Source: Hexactinellida sp. DTS-2022 (lineage: Eukaryota; Porifera; Hexactinellida). From it: DNA of 64,000 bases. The DNA lies in the NCBI GenBank assembly GCA_028753945.1, contig JAPNXP010000005.1, forward strand, positions 4,092,001-4,156,000. The letters are read 5' to 3'. The notes beneath the pieces were generated by a model, which saw only the letters and a list, made by a program, of their open reading frames with translations, ran no database searches and was not told where the DNA came from. Numbering within the stretch: position 1 is the first letter of the stretch; each line of letters opens with the position of its first letter. Made by a program: the position numbers and the translations under genes. Shown here piece by piece: positions 7,096 through 17,622 of the stretch.

Positions 7096-9883
7096 AAAGA
7101 AGGACGGTAGCCTGCGGTTCGCAGTGGATTACAGACGTCTGAATAAGATTACTAAAAGGGATGAATACAGCTTACCGAATCCACAAAGCATATATGATAA
7201 GCTTCGCGGGAGTCACTATTTCTCCAAGTTAGATATAGCTTCTGCTTACTGGACTATTCCAATTCGCCCAAAAGACACAGAAAAGACAGCGTTCCACACA
7301 CCACGTGGGTTGTTTGAGATGTTGGCTATGCCATTTGGACTTTGCAACAGCCAGGCTACTTTTCAGAGGGTAATGGACCAAGCATTAAACGGGCTTAACA
7401 ACGTAGAGAGTTACGTGGATGACATTTTGGTGTATTCGCAAACATTTACGGAACATCTTGACCACCTTACTCGGGTGTTCGAGAGGTTGGACGAGGCGGG
7501 GCTGCAACTGAGGATGGACAAGTGCCAGCTAGGCTTCGAATCCGTTGAATTCCTAGGGCACTGGCTATCACGAGGGGGGGGAAGCCCACTGAATGGCTAT
7601 GTAGAAAGAGTGCGAAACTTCTCTAGGCCGCAAACAGTTTCCCAATTGCAACGCTTCCTCGGCACGGTGAACTACTATCGTTGCTACATCCAGAACATTG
7701 CTAGTATAGCTGGGCCGTTATATTCTCTCGCGCGTAAAGGGGTAAAATGGGATTGGGACGCTGGATGCGAGGAGGCATTCCAACATCTACGCCAGGTGTT
7801 ATCTGGGGACCCGGTCACATTGGCCTTCCCAGACTGGAGACAGGCTTTCCATATTGAAACAGACGCTTGTGGAACGGGAATAGGAGCAGTGCTTGGACAG
7901 ATGGACGAAGCAACTCAGAAAGTGAGACCCCTCGAGTACTACTCATCCGCACTTAGCCCCAGCCAGAAGAATTATTCGGCCGGGCAACTAGAGACGTGGG
8001 CAGTAATTGCGGCAACTCGCAAATGGAGTGTTTATTTGAAAGGTGCTGAGAGGGTAGTAGTGCACACCGATCATTCTCCCTTGAGATGGCTCCAAAATCA
8101 AAAAGACCCAAAACCTACATTCGCCAGGTGGTTAATGGAGCTTCAAGGAATACCCCTAGAGATTGCCGTACGCCCTGGGAGGGAAAACATCGTGGCAGAC
8201 TACCTCAGTCGGAATCTAGAAGCCAAATTCGATGAGGAGGTTAATTCAGAAGATGCCTTTGAGGACAAAATCTACGTGACGGAATCCACACAAAGTCTCC
8301 CGGCCAAGATTGCAGAAGGACAATCAAGGGATCCAGTTATCGAGGACGCACTCAGACAACTGAGATCAAGTGAAAGGGTAATAACTGGGGGTCTCAGGAA
8401 AGTAGGAGAACGTCTTAAAGTGGTACAAGGGAAACTCTTCTTCCAGGACAGGATAGTGGTACAAGGGAAACTCTTCTTCCAGGACAGGATAGTGGTACCG
8501 AAACAGATAAAATGCGAGGTAATTGAACAGGTACACTCACAGCACCATTTCGGAAAAGCCGGCACATTACAATCACTGCGGAAGAATTTTTTCTGGGTCG
8601 GGATGGCTAGGGACGTAGAGAAGTCCTGCCGGAATTGCTTAGTTTGCCACAAATCAAAACCTTCCAATAAGGGCAAAGAACCGATTCGCGAAATGTGTGG
8701 ATACGAAGGGAGACCTGGGTACGCAGTGGGCATCGATATCGGGACGCTTCCCTGGTCAGAGGATGGATATCGCTACTTTCTGTTGATAGTTGACCTGTTC
8801 AGCAGACACATAGAGGTCCAGCCGATGAAAGACCAACGAGCAGCGACAATCGTGAAAGCTTTTGAAGAAGCCTGGGTTTACAAAGGACATGGTGTCCCAA
8901 AGGTGGTATTGAGTGACCAGGGGCCGAACGTAGACGGCGAAACATTCAGAACGTTCTGCCATGCACTCGGTGTAAACAAGAGGAGAACGACACCCTACCG
9001 ACCTCAGTCAGATGGGATGTCAGAGAGAAATATCGGAATGGTCAAGCAAGTCATTCGTTGCCTGCAGCAGGACAGGCAATTAGATAGAGGTTCTTGGCCA
9101 TCCTTGCTCTCCGAAGTTTCATTCCATTGCAATGCAATGGTGAATAGTACGACTCGAGTCTCTCCACACATGTTAACGTATGGTCGTGAGCCTCTGAGCC
9201 CTCTCGACGCATGGTGCAATGAGTTACAGGAATGCGAAAGTAATACACACAGCGAATACTTGGAATCCTTAAGACGCAAGCAAGCAGAGCTCAACTCGAT
9301 TGCGAAGGAGTATTCTGATCAAAACCTCAGGAAAGCGAGGGAGAGGTGTAACAAAGGAAAATCTGAATCACAGGTCTCAAGTGGAGATCTGGTCCTTCTC
9401 AGGAGGAATGCTAGAGAGGATTCACTAGTTCCCAGGTTCGACGGACCATATCAAGTACTCGCGCGGAGAGAAGCTGACGTGAAACTCAGACTGACCCACC
9501 GGGATAAGTGGGTACACTTGGATCACTGCAAGCAATACGAAGGAACCATCCCAATTACGTTCCAAACTCCTGCAACCCAAACGACAGAACCCCAGGCGTT
9601 GATGGGTCAAGGAGAAGAGAACTCTGACCCCCCTAACAGTTATACTCAAAATGAAGGTGATAGAGCAGGTACAGTTGATAGTACAGTGAGTGGTGACTAC
9701 GAGGAATTAGATACGATCCCAGAGGATCGTGTTGGAGAAATGGAGAACGAGACGTTACCCAATAAGAGTTCGGAGACGTCCACAGTATCTTGGAGATTAC
9801 GTGACATGGGACGAAGCACCACAACGCGAATATCCCCCTCAGACAAAGTGAGATTTCCGAAAGGGGGTGATGTTATAGTTTAG
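6938..9883 (+). CDS. pol: Pol polyprotein: reverse transcriptase, RNase H, integrase
   Basis: About 980 residues in a frame shifted relative to gag-protease. Its first codon is GTG, so it is probably reached by frameshift rather than initiated here. RT: D99 in KLDIASAYW and the YVDD box at 159-162. RNase H: acidic residues D309, E352, D378 and D421. Integrase: HHCC zinc domain (H533, H537, C567, C570) and a complete D600-D660-E696 triad with the 35-residue gap typical of this family. A C-terminal tail of about 180 residues follows, crossing the polypurine tract and ending just inside the 3' LTR. RT copies RNA to DNA, RNase H removes the RNA, and integrase inserts the product. One oddity is a 12-residue tandem duplication at residues 495-518, just before the integrase zinc domain. 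Confidence 0.93.
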   Translation: MTGDALPQKSRPRRVPPKWEEEINRQLEDMLAARPPIVKPSSSPWASDVVLVRKKDGSLRFAVDYRRLNKITKRDEYSLPNPQSIYDKLRGSHYFSKLDIASAYWTIPIRPKDTEKTAFHTPRGLFEMLAMPFGLCNSQATFQRVMDQALNGLNNVESYVDDILVYSQTFTEHLDHLTRVFERLDEAGLQLRMDKCQLGFESVEFLGHWLSRGGGSPLNGYVERVRNFSRPQTVSQLQRFLGTVNYYRCYIQNIASIAGPLYSLARKGVKWDWDAGCEEAFQHLRQVLSGDPVTLAFPDWRQAFHIETDACGTGIGAVLGQMDEATQKVRPLEYYSSALSPSQKNYSAGQLETWAVIAATRKWSVYLKGAERVVVHTDHSPLRWLQNQKDPKPTFARWLMELQGIPLEIAVRPGRENIVADYLSRNLEAKFDEEVNSEDAFEDKIYVTESTQSLPAKIAEGQSRDPVIEDALRQLRSSERVITGGLRKVGERLKVVQGKLFFQDRIVVQGKLFFQDRIVVPKQIKCEVIEQVHSQHHFGKAGTLQSLRKNFFWVGMARDVEKSCRNCLVCHKSKPSNKGKEPIREMCGYEGRPGYAVGIDIGTLPWSEDGYRYFLLIVDLFSRHIEVQPMKDQRAATIVKAFEEAWVYKGHGVPKVVLSDQGPNVDGETFRTFCHALGVNKRRTTPYRPQSDGMSERNIGMVKQVIRCLQQDRQLDRGSWPSLLSEVSFHCNAMVNSTTRVSPHMLTYGREPLSPLDAWCNELQECESNTHSEYLESLRRKQAELNSIAKEYSDQNLRKARERCNKGKSESQVSSGDLVLLRRNAREDSLVPRFDGPYQVLARREADVKLRLTHRDKWVHLDHCKQYEGTIPITFQTPATQTTEPQALMGQGEENSDPPNSYTQNEGDRAGTVDSTVSGDYEELDTIPEDRVGEMENETLPNKSSETSTVSWRLRDMGRSTTTRISPSDKVRFPKGGDVIV
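8420..8491 (+). repeat. In-frame 36-bp tandem duplication in pol
   Basis: A 36-bp unit at 8420-8455 is repeated exactly at 8456-8491, adding VVQGKLFFQDRI once more without breaking the frame. The related elements at 30745 and 38376 have a single copy at this place. Confidence 0.95.
9859..9870 (+). promoter_or_regulatory. Polypurine tract of gypsy element 1
   Basis: GAAAGGGGGTGA directly before the 3' LTR, the expected plus-strand primer. The second element has AAAGGGAGGTGA in the same place. Confidence 0.85.
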
Positions 9884-10020
9884 TCGATTGTTAACCAACC
9901 TTAGTAGTTGCTCTTAGCTCGCACTAGTTATTGTGTGTTTAGTTAGACTTCACTAATGTCTATATTTATTTGTATTTCTATTAATCAACTTATTATTCAT
10001 TTGTTTACAAGTTCTCAACA
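9871..10020 (+). repeat. 3' LTR of gypsy element 1
   Basis: Identical by eye to the 5' LTR; followed by the target duplication ATAC. Confidence 0.95.
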
Positions 10021-10029
10021 ATACTACCG

Positions 10030-10160
10030 ATAAATAATTTCCGGAACGAAATTATTCCGGAAATTCAAATGCCTATATTTCCGGAATATTCGATTCCGGA
10101 AATTTTAAATGTCTAATTTCCGGAATATACGATTCCGTTAATTTTATCCCTAATTTCCAG
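10030..10160. repeat. ATTTCCGGAAT palindromic short repeats
   Basis: Several copies of AATTTCCGGAAT-like palindromes spaced about 30-40 bp. The rest of 10161-10490 shows no recognisable feature. Confidence 0.65.
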
Positions 10161-10494
10161 AACAAAGATACCTCCTTTCACTTAACCCTCGATCGAAAGA
10201 TATGTGTAATCCATTGTATACCCTATCGAGACCCCGAGTAAGCAAAAATAGTGATTCCAATTTCCGATCTTCCTTTCCCGTCTAAAATTCCTACTTTTTC
10301 ATTTACCCCAGGCCCTAAATCAATAGCGTTTAGGGCCCGCTTAGTCCGAAATCGCTAAATGTAGGGATCAATCCAGTGATAGAGACTAGACCTCTGTGCG
10401 GGGCAGGGTAATAAATACGGGTCGCGTTACCCGCAAACAACAGTTTTTTCGGGTCAAATTCATCCAAGTCATACTAACTAATCACATTGCACAG

Positions 10495-10625
10495 GAGTAG
10501 CACGCGGTCCGGCAGGTCCGGCTTTGGCCGGACCACTTTTCTTTTCTTGTACTATATCATATAGGAGGTTCCGGCTTTGGCCGGACCACTTTAACTGTTG
10601 GGCCGGGGCCTTTTCAGAGCCGTGC
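10495..10625. repeat. GGTCCGGC hairpin repeat, copy 1
   Basis: GTAGCACGCGGTCCGGC is followed by two strong stem-loops of the form GGTCCGGC-TTT-GGCCGGACC, then a CTTTAACTGTTGGGCCGG tail. A homologous copy lies at 63629-63745. Hairpin-rich ends suggest a Helitron-like or other MITE terminus, but I found no matching other end. Confidence 0.65.
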
Positions 10626-10777
10626 GACGCCCCTGCATTGTATCACTAGGAGGGCAGTGATATACAAATTATACAATGTGCATTTTACAACGAGAGTAAT
10701 CATTAAAAACGTATACAAGAGTAATCATTAGAAACGTATCCTATGTATAAGTGACACGCGTCGGACGTGTAGACTGT
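10626..10777. other. Unassigned spacer
   Basis: A duplicated phrase around AGAGTAATCATTA(A/G)AAACGTAT occurs at about 10692-10740. Nothing else is seen. Confidence 0.4.
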
Positions 10778-10785
10778 ATACAAGG

Positions 10786-12498
10786 CAGTGGCGAGGCCAG
10801 GGGGGGGCTTTGGGGGCTAAGCCCCACCAAATCCGAAATTTAGCCCCCCAAATTTATAAAGTTAGCCCCCTAATTACTGATGGTGTTTACTCATAAAATA
10901 GTACAACGTTGCTAAATTTAATTTGATAATTTCTGAAATTAATATTTTAGATATCAATGTTCTCATATACTTTAGTATTGTTCCAAACTTCGGCCCGCAG
11001 GAGCAAAATATGCAGGCCCGCAGGAGCAAAATATGCAGGCCCTCCAAATAATATTTCAATAGGAAATATTAGGCCACATAAAATAAATTACTTGTTTATC
11101 ATCCATATTTTTCGAGAAAATTGGGACAGCGGGCGGGATTTTATTTTTATTTTTTATTTCCATTAATATGCAAATAACATTATCCTATGCCAAAAAATAA
11201 ATATACATATTTAATTTAATCAGAAAATAACATGACAATGCCCAAATAATTAAAGTAATGCTCTAAATTTAGGACTTATTAAAAATTCAGGCATAGTAGG
11301 TACTTTACACAAGTTTATAGCTTATATTTTGTACGATTATGTTCATAAGATAATAATAAAATAGATCCGGACGGATAGTAAAAATTGGGGCGGGCGGGGA
11401 TGATAAACAAGTTATTTATTTTATACGGCCTTATTTGGAGGGCCTGCATATTTTTCTCCTGCGGGCCGAAGTTTGGAACAATACTAAAGTATATGAGTAA
11501 ATGCGTCCAATTGCATTTTTGTTCCATACTGATCTATATTTCAATGGAACGATAATGTTTCGAGTGTTTCAAATTTACAATTAGAATTGACAAATTAGTT
11601 ACTTACAAATAGAAGTAGATCTCAAAAAATTGAAATATATCTGTCGACGGAATTTTTTCTATGTATTATGATCTTGCGGCCCTCAATCATGTTAATACAC
11701 TAATGAAAACGGTTGGAGAATGGAGAACCCTGCTTTAGACCAAATAATTCATATATAATTAGTCAATATTCCTTCGCAATCAGGTTGTCAATCCAATCCA
11801 ACCGATATCGTGGGTTGCACAATAGACGCTGCACCTGAAAAATCCAATTGATATTGACCATCGATAATCGCAATCGATTTGATAAGGTTCTTCTATCGAT
11901 TTTTCTTGTGTTTTTCTCGATTTTTTCTAAGTTATTTAGGTCGGTTGATCATAAAATTTACATGTTGTTAGCTTATTACCTAGTTATATATTATTTTCTT
12001 TGAAATTCTAATCGATTCTTTATTAGTCACATCAGAGCCACCACTATTTATGCATTTCAACAGTGACTAGATACTATTCGAATTTGAACATACCCTTTGG
12101 ATTAAAGAATCGAAATACCGAAAATTCTGATATTGATTTAAATAAATAATGAAAAATGGTATACACATTGTCTGAAACTGACAACCAAGTTGCAATAATG
12201 ATTTGAGAAAAATGTTAGATCTTATTTTGTCAATCAATTTGGGTAAAATATTACACCAATCGAGAAACAGAAATAAAATCGATCGGTCCATTGATTGAGT
12301 TCCAATCTATCTAAACTATGGGCAAAAATTAGCAATCGAGTATCGAAAATAATCTCGATTGGATTGGATTGGCAAGTAAAATGTAGTATAATATCAAAAA
12401 TTATTAGATTATTTTGAGATTCTCGTTGGACCTCTATTTTTGAGTAATTGTCCAGGAGCTTAAGCTCCACAAAACATTTGAGGCTGGCCTCGCCATTG
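10786..12498. mobile_element. hAT-type element, 1.7 kb, non-autonomous
   Basis: Ends CAGTGGCGAGGCCAG and (minus strand) CAATGGCGAGGCCAG are flanked by ATACAAGG (10778-10785) and ATACAAGT (12499-12506), an 8-bp TSD with one change. Internally, 10960-11140 and 11370-11500 are inverted copies of each other around GCAGGCCCTCCAAATA. No transposase frame is visible, although the length would allow part of one. Confidence 0.85.
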
Positions 12499-12506
12499 AT
12501 ACAAGT

Positions 12507-12749
12507 TTGTGTAGAGCACCTCCATCACCAAATGTTCTCACGCAAGTAAGCATTACATACTGACGAAACCTGAGTTCACTACCAAATTGAAAGTCCAACT
12601 AACTCCAGTAATTATTTGCAGTTACGGTTCCGTTATTTATATCATTAATTTAGGTACTTGAGCTGGGATAGATCAACTAAAGTTTATTAGACTTACATAT
12701 AACAATATACTCAATGCAAAACGCGGGATCCCTAAATCGCTAGCGATTT
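12507..12749. other. Unassigned spacer
   Basis: No gene or repeat recognised. Confidence 0.4.
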
Positions 12750-12757
12750 ATGACATC

Positions 12758-13037
12758 CAGGGTCGGTTCATTAAGGTCTTCGTAGGCTCTAGGCACTTTG
12801 AGGATACCAGGCAGCAATTAGTAGGGTTGCCGTGGATATGGGAATGGGAAAAAAATTTCAGCCTATGGGAATTACCACATGTGGGAATCCTGTGGGAATC
12901 CTATGGGAATCCTGTGGGAATGGGATGGGAATGGGAATGGAAATTCCCTTCCCATGGCAAACCTGGCAATTAGGCCCCAAATTTTTCGTAGGCCCTAGGC
13001 ACAGTCCCTACTGTGCCTATTGGATAATCCGGCCCTG
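12758..13037. mobile_element. hAT-type MITE with a second MITE inside
   Basis: CAGGGTCGGTTCATT and (minus strand) CAGGGCCGGATTATCC ends are flanked by the exact 8-bp duplication ATGACATC (12750-12757, 13038-13045). Confidence 0.92.
12822..12965. mobile_element. Nested hAT-type MITE with GGGAATG satellite core
   Basis: Ends TAGGGTTGCCGTGG and (minus strand) CAGGTTTGCCATGG with the 8-bp duplication GCAATTAG (12814-12821, 12966-12973). The core is a degenerate TGGGAATCC/GGGAATG array. It inserted into the element at 12758-13037. Confidence 0.88.
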
Positions 13038-13045
13038 ATGACATC

Positions 13046-14418
13046 CCAAGAACACAATAGGTTAGCTATTTCGGCCCTGGGTCTCTAAACGCGCTACACC
13101 GGTTTATTTCAATTTATCCTCATAATTTTGTACATTTAGTACAAAATAGTACAGCAGGGCCGTAGGAGCGGGTGCGGCCTCCCCCTAGTAAAGATTCGGC
13201 CCCCCTGCAGAGGGGCAGAATTTTAGGGTATTCTCAAGTTAATATGATATGTGATAACTTCGCCCAGGCTAATCCCTGGACTAACAGAGAAATTTCAACC
13301 CCCTGGACTCATGCCAATAATTTCCTGGAAATTTACTCATTCCCCTTGAAACATTCCTAGAGTCTCGAATTTCTAAAATCTTTTAGCTCGCTCGCTACGC
13401 TCGCTCGATTTACACCACAACACACATATTACTACCGAATATCTCGAATAGTTGCATCGCCGCACCCCCAAAGTAGCAAAAATAATTAATAACACTATTT
13501 ATGATAATTATTTTCTTCAAAAGAATAACATTATTTGTAATACAATGCTTATTTATTAACGGGAATATAAGCAAATATAATTTGAAATATCCCTGGATTT
13601 TCGATGAAGTGCCTATATCCCTGGATTTTCGATGAAGTGCCTATATCCCTGGATAGTTTGTATGTATGACAACTGACAAGTTCATCGTAGCTCCATTGTT
13701 TTCAGATAAATTCTGATAGATGGAAAAGCTGCCCCCCTGAAAGATTTGTCGCCTCTCCTCTGCCCCCCCAAGTTCGAAAAAGCTTGCGCCGCAAATGATA
13801 ATAACTAATACTTTACGTGGCTATTAGCCCGTTACGCAATTTAAGTACTTTGATTTTCCGGAATGGTACCGTTCCATACCGTTCCGTTCCGGAAATAGGT
13901 ATGTCCGTAAATATCTAGAATTGATATTAATTAGTATGGATTCACTATTAGGCTAAACTTTCACTAAGAAGATCTAATATAAATTTTCATTTTAGAGAAA
14001 AGTGATAATACTGTTATTTGTTTTTACTAAAAAGTCATGTCAATAAACAAAATAAAAATTGGGGGTTACCGAATGTCGAAAATTGAGGACCCTATCACCT
14101 TCTAACGATAATACGCTATTGAAAATATAGTGCAACCTGGATTATTACGACCCATTGGGACAATTCAAATAAGTTCGAATAATCTACAGTAGAACCGGGG
14201 TTTTTCAGACCATTTCTTTTACAGTAAGAATAGTTAGAATAAACCGATACTTAGCACCAGAGTATTATACAGCCATTTGTAAATACGCTCCTAATCCTGG
14301 TCTGGTCTAGTTTCTTATCGCCTAAATCACAAATTAATGGCACGGATCCGGCCCGCCTACGATATTTAACCGACCGGCTTGACCTCAACAGAAGTCCATA
14401 TTTTTGGTAGTCAAGGCT
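13046..14418. other. Intergenic; degenerate repeat remains
   Basis: No credible gene. 13155-13800 has GC-rich ends (CAGGGCCGTAGGAGCGGG and CTGCCCCCCC) that look like an old element, but I could not pair them. 13589-13644 is a 28-bp direct repeat around CCCTGGATTTTCGATGAAG. 13855-13905 holds GGAATGGTACCGTTCC palindromes. Confidence 0.5.
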
Positions 14419-14551
14419 ACATTCATACCTGCCATCCGTACAGGGATTCCCTGTACAGTACAGTTATTTTAGCCATTTTTCTGTTCTGCACAGGGAATTA
14501 TTACATTTGTACAGGGATTTTAAGTCGGGACAAAATTAATGATTGTAGGTC

Positions 14552-15016
14552 TGTTGTATGACGGTTTACTTACCATGACAGTTTACTTACCTATATTACT
14601 ATAACCATTATTAACCATGGATACTTTATATCCATGACGGTTTACTTACCGTCTTTGCAATGGCTTCACACTTTATACTTTCTATTACACATCTACACTT
14701 ATAAGGATTCATATCTCAAATTCTAATTTACTTTTCATAATTTGAACATAGCATTTAATAATTTCCATAATAGCTTAGATATTTTGGGCAATAATGACAT
14801 TTTCCAATTAGAATTTGAGATATGAATCCTTATAAGTGTAGATGTGTAATAGAAAGTATAAAGTGTGAAGCCATTGCAAAGACGGTAAGTAAACCGTCAT
14901 GGATAGAAAGTATCCATGGTTAATTATTGTTATATTAATAGAGGTATCCATGGTTAATTATTGTTATATTAATAGAGGTAAGTAAACTGTCATGGTAAGT
15001 AAACCGTCATACAACA
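14552..15016. mobile_element. Foldback element with GACGGTTTACTTACC subterminal repeats
   Basis: Perfect 13-bp terminal repeats TGTTGTATGACGG are flanked by GGTC (14548-14551, 15017-15020). Arms of roughly 190 bp surround a central loop near 14740-14805. The phrase GACGGTTTACTTACC recurs near both ends. In the right arm a 35-bp segment around ATCCATGGTTAATTATTG is tandemly duplicated. Confidence 0.8.
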
Positions 15017-15108
15017 GGTCAAATACACCTAAAAAATGTCTTTACTCTCAAAATGTAGCATTTTGACTTTGTTAAAGTAACAATTCGTAATCAAGCGTAT
15101 AGTGTTTG

Positions 15109-15146
15109 TCTCGCTCATGTAGGGAAATTTCCCTACATGAGCGAGA
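15109..15146. repeat. Perfect 38-bp palindrome
   Basis: TCTCGCTCATGTAGGGAAA is followed at once by its exact reverse complement, with no spacer. Confidence 0.95.
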
Positions 15147-15246
15147 TAAAAATTTTTGGGTGTACAGGGATTTTTGCCAATGTACAGGGGAAAATTGTAG
15201 CTCCGTACAGGGATACGACTCAAATAGGTTGGCAGGTATGCACATT

Positions 15247-15685
15247 ACGAGTATGAAGTTAGCAGCGAATTCCAGCAGCGAAATTTGAGCACAACTTCGC
15301 CCTTAATAAATTACTCATTTCTCATCCGATTCATCTGAAATTTGGCAGCCCCCTTCAGACAGTATGGTGCTTTTCAATTATTCAATTGTTAATCCATATC
15401 ACACCTACTCTTCCCACAATGACGTTGCAAAATTATATAATTTTTGTTAATAATATAGTGAGGAAAAGTATAGTAAATAGAAAACATGTACACTAATCTT
15501 TAGAGATTTCTAAACTAAATCCTTGGAACATTCTTGGTGCTAGGTTTCAGTTCTTTTTCATCATAAGCACTGCAAATCTTCGAAAATTCTACATTTTTCC
15601 ACATTATCAACTTTGAGTACGGGTTGAAAATGGTCATGATGTAACCTCAGATAAATCCTTTTAGAGGTCAATCTATGTACATCTT
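15247..15685. other. Unassigned spacer
   Basis: No feature recognised between the MITE and the minisatellite. Confidence 0.4.
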
Positions 15686-16777
15686 TTTACTGTGCCGACT
15701 ATACTATAGCAGTGCCGTAGCCACCAATTAAAAGTGGTCAGGTTAGACCGGGCTGGATACAGTACCAACAGGACCAAGGGTTCAGGTTAACCTGTCCAAC
15801 CAACCAAAAGTGGTCAGGTTGAAACCTGACCAACCTGACCAGTGGCTACGGCCCTGTATAGTATAGTGGCCCAGTATTGGAATCACTGCCTTTATTACTG
15901 TGCCGACTATACTATAGTATAGTGGCCCAGTTCTAATCTTACTGCCTTTAATATTATTATTATTTTTATTTTTACTGTGCCGACTATACTTTAGTATAGT
16001 GGCCCAGTATTGGAATCACTGCCTTAATATTATTTTTACTGTGCCGACTATACCATAGTGTAGTGGCCCAGTATTGAAATCACTGCCTTTATTTTTACTG
16101 TGCCAACTGTACTATAGTATAGTGGCCCAGTATTGGAATCACTGCCTTTATTACTGTGCCGACTATACTATAGTATAGTGGCCCAGTATTGGAATCACTG
16201 CCTTTATTATTACTGTGCCGACTATACTATAGTATAGTGGCCCAGTATTGGAATCACTGCCTTTATTATTATTATTATTTATTACTGTGCCGACTATACT
16301 ATAGTATAGTGGCCCAGTTCTAATCTTACTGCCTTTAATATTATTATTATTATTTTTACTGTGCCGACTATACTATAGTATAGTGGCCCAGTATTGGAAT
16401 CACTGCCTTTATTATTATGATTTATTTTATTACTGTGCCGACTATACTATAGTATAGTGGCCCAGTATTGGAATCACTGCCTTTATTATTATTATTTTTA
16501 CTGTGCCGACTATACTATAGTATAGTGGCCCAGTATCGGAATCACTGCCTTTATTTTATATTATTACTGTGCCGACTATACTATAGTATAGTGGCCCAGT
16601 ATTGGAATCACTGCCTTTATTATTATTTTTACTGTGCCGACTATACTATAGTATAGTGGCCCAGTTCTAATCTCACTGCCTTTATTTTTTTTTTTTACTG
16701 TGCCGACTATACTATAGTATAGTGGCCCAGTATTGGAATCACTGCCTTTATTTTTATTATTATTATTTTTATTTTTT
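15686..16777 (+). repeat. Palindromic minisatellite (TGTGCCGAC / ACTATACTATAGTATAGT)
   Basis: Tandem units of about 60-80 bp. Each has ACTGTGCCGAC, the perfect 18-bp palindrome ACTATACTATAGTATAGT, GGCCCAGTATTGGAATCACTGC and a variable TTA microsatellite. Shorter arrays of the same unit precede the large-unit repeat at 22137-22298 and 56873-57545; a single inverted trace is at 32636-32672. It seems to be the left part of the composite element described below. Confidence 0.93.
15710..15856. mobile_element. 147-bp MITE in the minisatellite, 5-bp TSD
   Basis: Ends CAGTGCCGTAGCCAC and (minus strand) CAGGGCCGTAGCCAC, flanked by TATAG on both sides (15705-15709, 15857-15861). Removing it with one TATAG restores the consensus unit exactly, so the duplication is 5 bp. 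The core contains repeats of AAAGTGGTCAGGTT. Confidence 0.85.
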
Positions 16778-17622
16778 CTCCGTAGACGGTGCCCTGGCCT
16801 GAGCTTTATAGTTGATGGGCTGAAACTTGGCATGTAGGTGCGTATGGACCGTCTAATTTGCACCTGGGGTTACGATTTTTTATTAACAAATTTTTGACAC
16901 ATCTTTAACACCTTTCAAAATTTGTCTGGTCCATAGCTAGAAAAATGTTTTACTAAACCCCCAAATTTTATTTCACATTTGGATTCACCATAAAATTCTG
17001 CGTCTGATGGGAGAAGAAAATTTGTTAAAATTGGTTTAATTTCTGCCATAGATGGGGGTTGAAATTCCTTTGTTTACTCAACACTTCAATTTCAATAAAA
17101 CTGTGAAATCTAATTCCATTGTTTCAACTTGTAATAATTATATTGATTTAACTTGTTAAAGCTTTCACTATTGTTTCAACTTGCGATAATTAAATTGATT
17201 CAACTTATAAATTCCAGCTGGCTTCTATTTAATTCTAGTATTACTATACAATGGATTAAATAAAATAATATAATATAAGGAATTTGTTGACTAAACTCAA
17301 ATCACCGTGGATAACATTGCTAAAATAACTAACTAATAATATAATTCATTATCAATACATAATGAATGAATGGCATTAAACTCTAGATGGTTTATGATAG
17401 AAACAAACTTCAAATTTATCTACCGTTCCTTGTGACTCGGACCAAATAACAAATGCTTCTTCACACCTTGGGCGTTGATGACTTGGCGAAAAAAAATCCA
17501 AAATTGCAGCCTGCGCCGACAGCATGTTCCTTTGGAGGCACTATCAATAAACAACCAACAAAATATAGTGCCACCAAAGGAACATGCGTCGGCACAGGGT
17601 GCAATTTTGGATTTTTTTTTTT
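16778..17622 (+). repeat. Large unit U1 (short form) ending in a hairpin
   Basis: Starts CTCCGTAGACGGTGCCCTGG and ends with a roughly 130-bp hairpin (17488-17618). It lacks the middle 0.6 kb of U2 and U3. Confidence 0.85.

Larger units (their letters stand above)
5292..10024 (+). mobile_element. Ty3/gypsy LTR retrotransposon 1, nearly complete
   Basis: Two 150-bp LTRs that look identical (5296-5445 and 9871-10020) begin TGTTATAG and end CTCAACA. They are flanked by the 4-bp target duplication ATAC (5292-5295, 10021-10024). Between them lie gag, protease, RT, RNase H and integrase in gypsy order. Identical LTRs indicate a very recent insertion. A stop in the protease and a frame change before RT mean this copy is probably not autonomous unless recoding occurs. 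The LTRs are unusually short. Confidence 0.95.
14424..15241. mobile_element. MITE with GTACAGGGAT subterminal repeats
   Basis: Ends CATACCTGCCA and (minus strand) GCATACCTGCCA are flanked by ACATT (14419-14423, 15242-15246), a possible 5-bp TSD. Both ends carry several GTACAGGGAT units. A related element is at about 53491-53886. A second element sits inside it (14552-15016). Confidence 0.7.
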
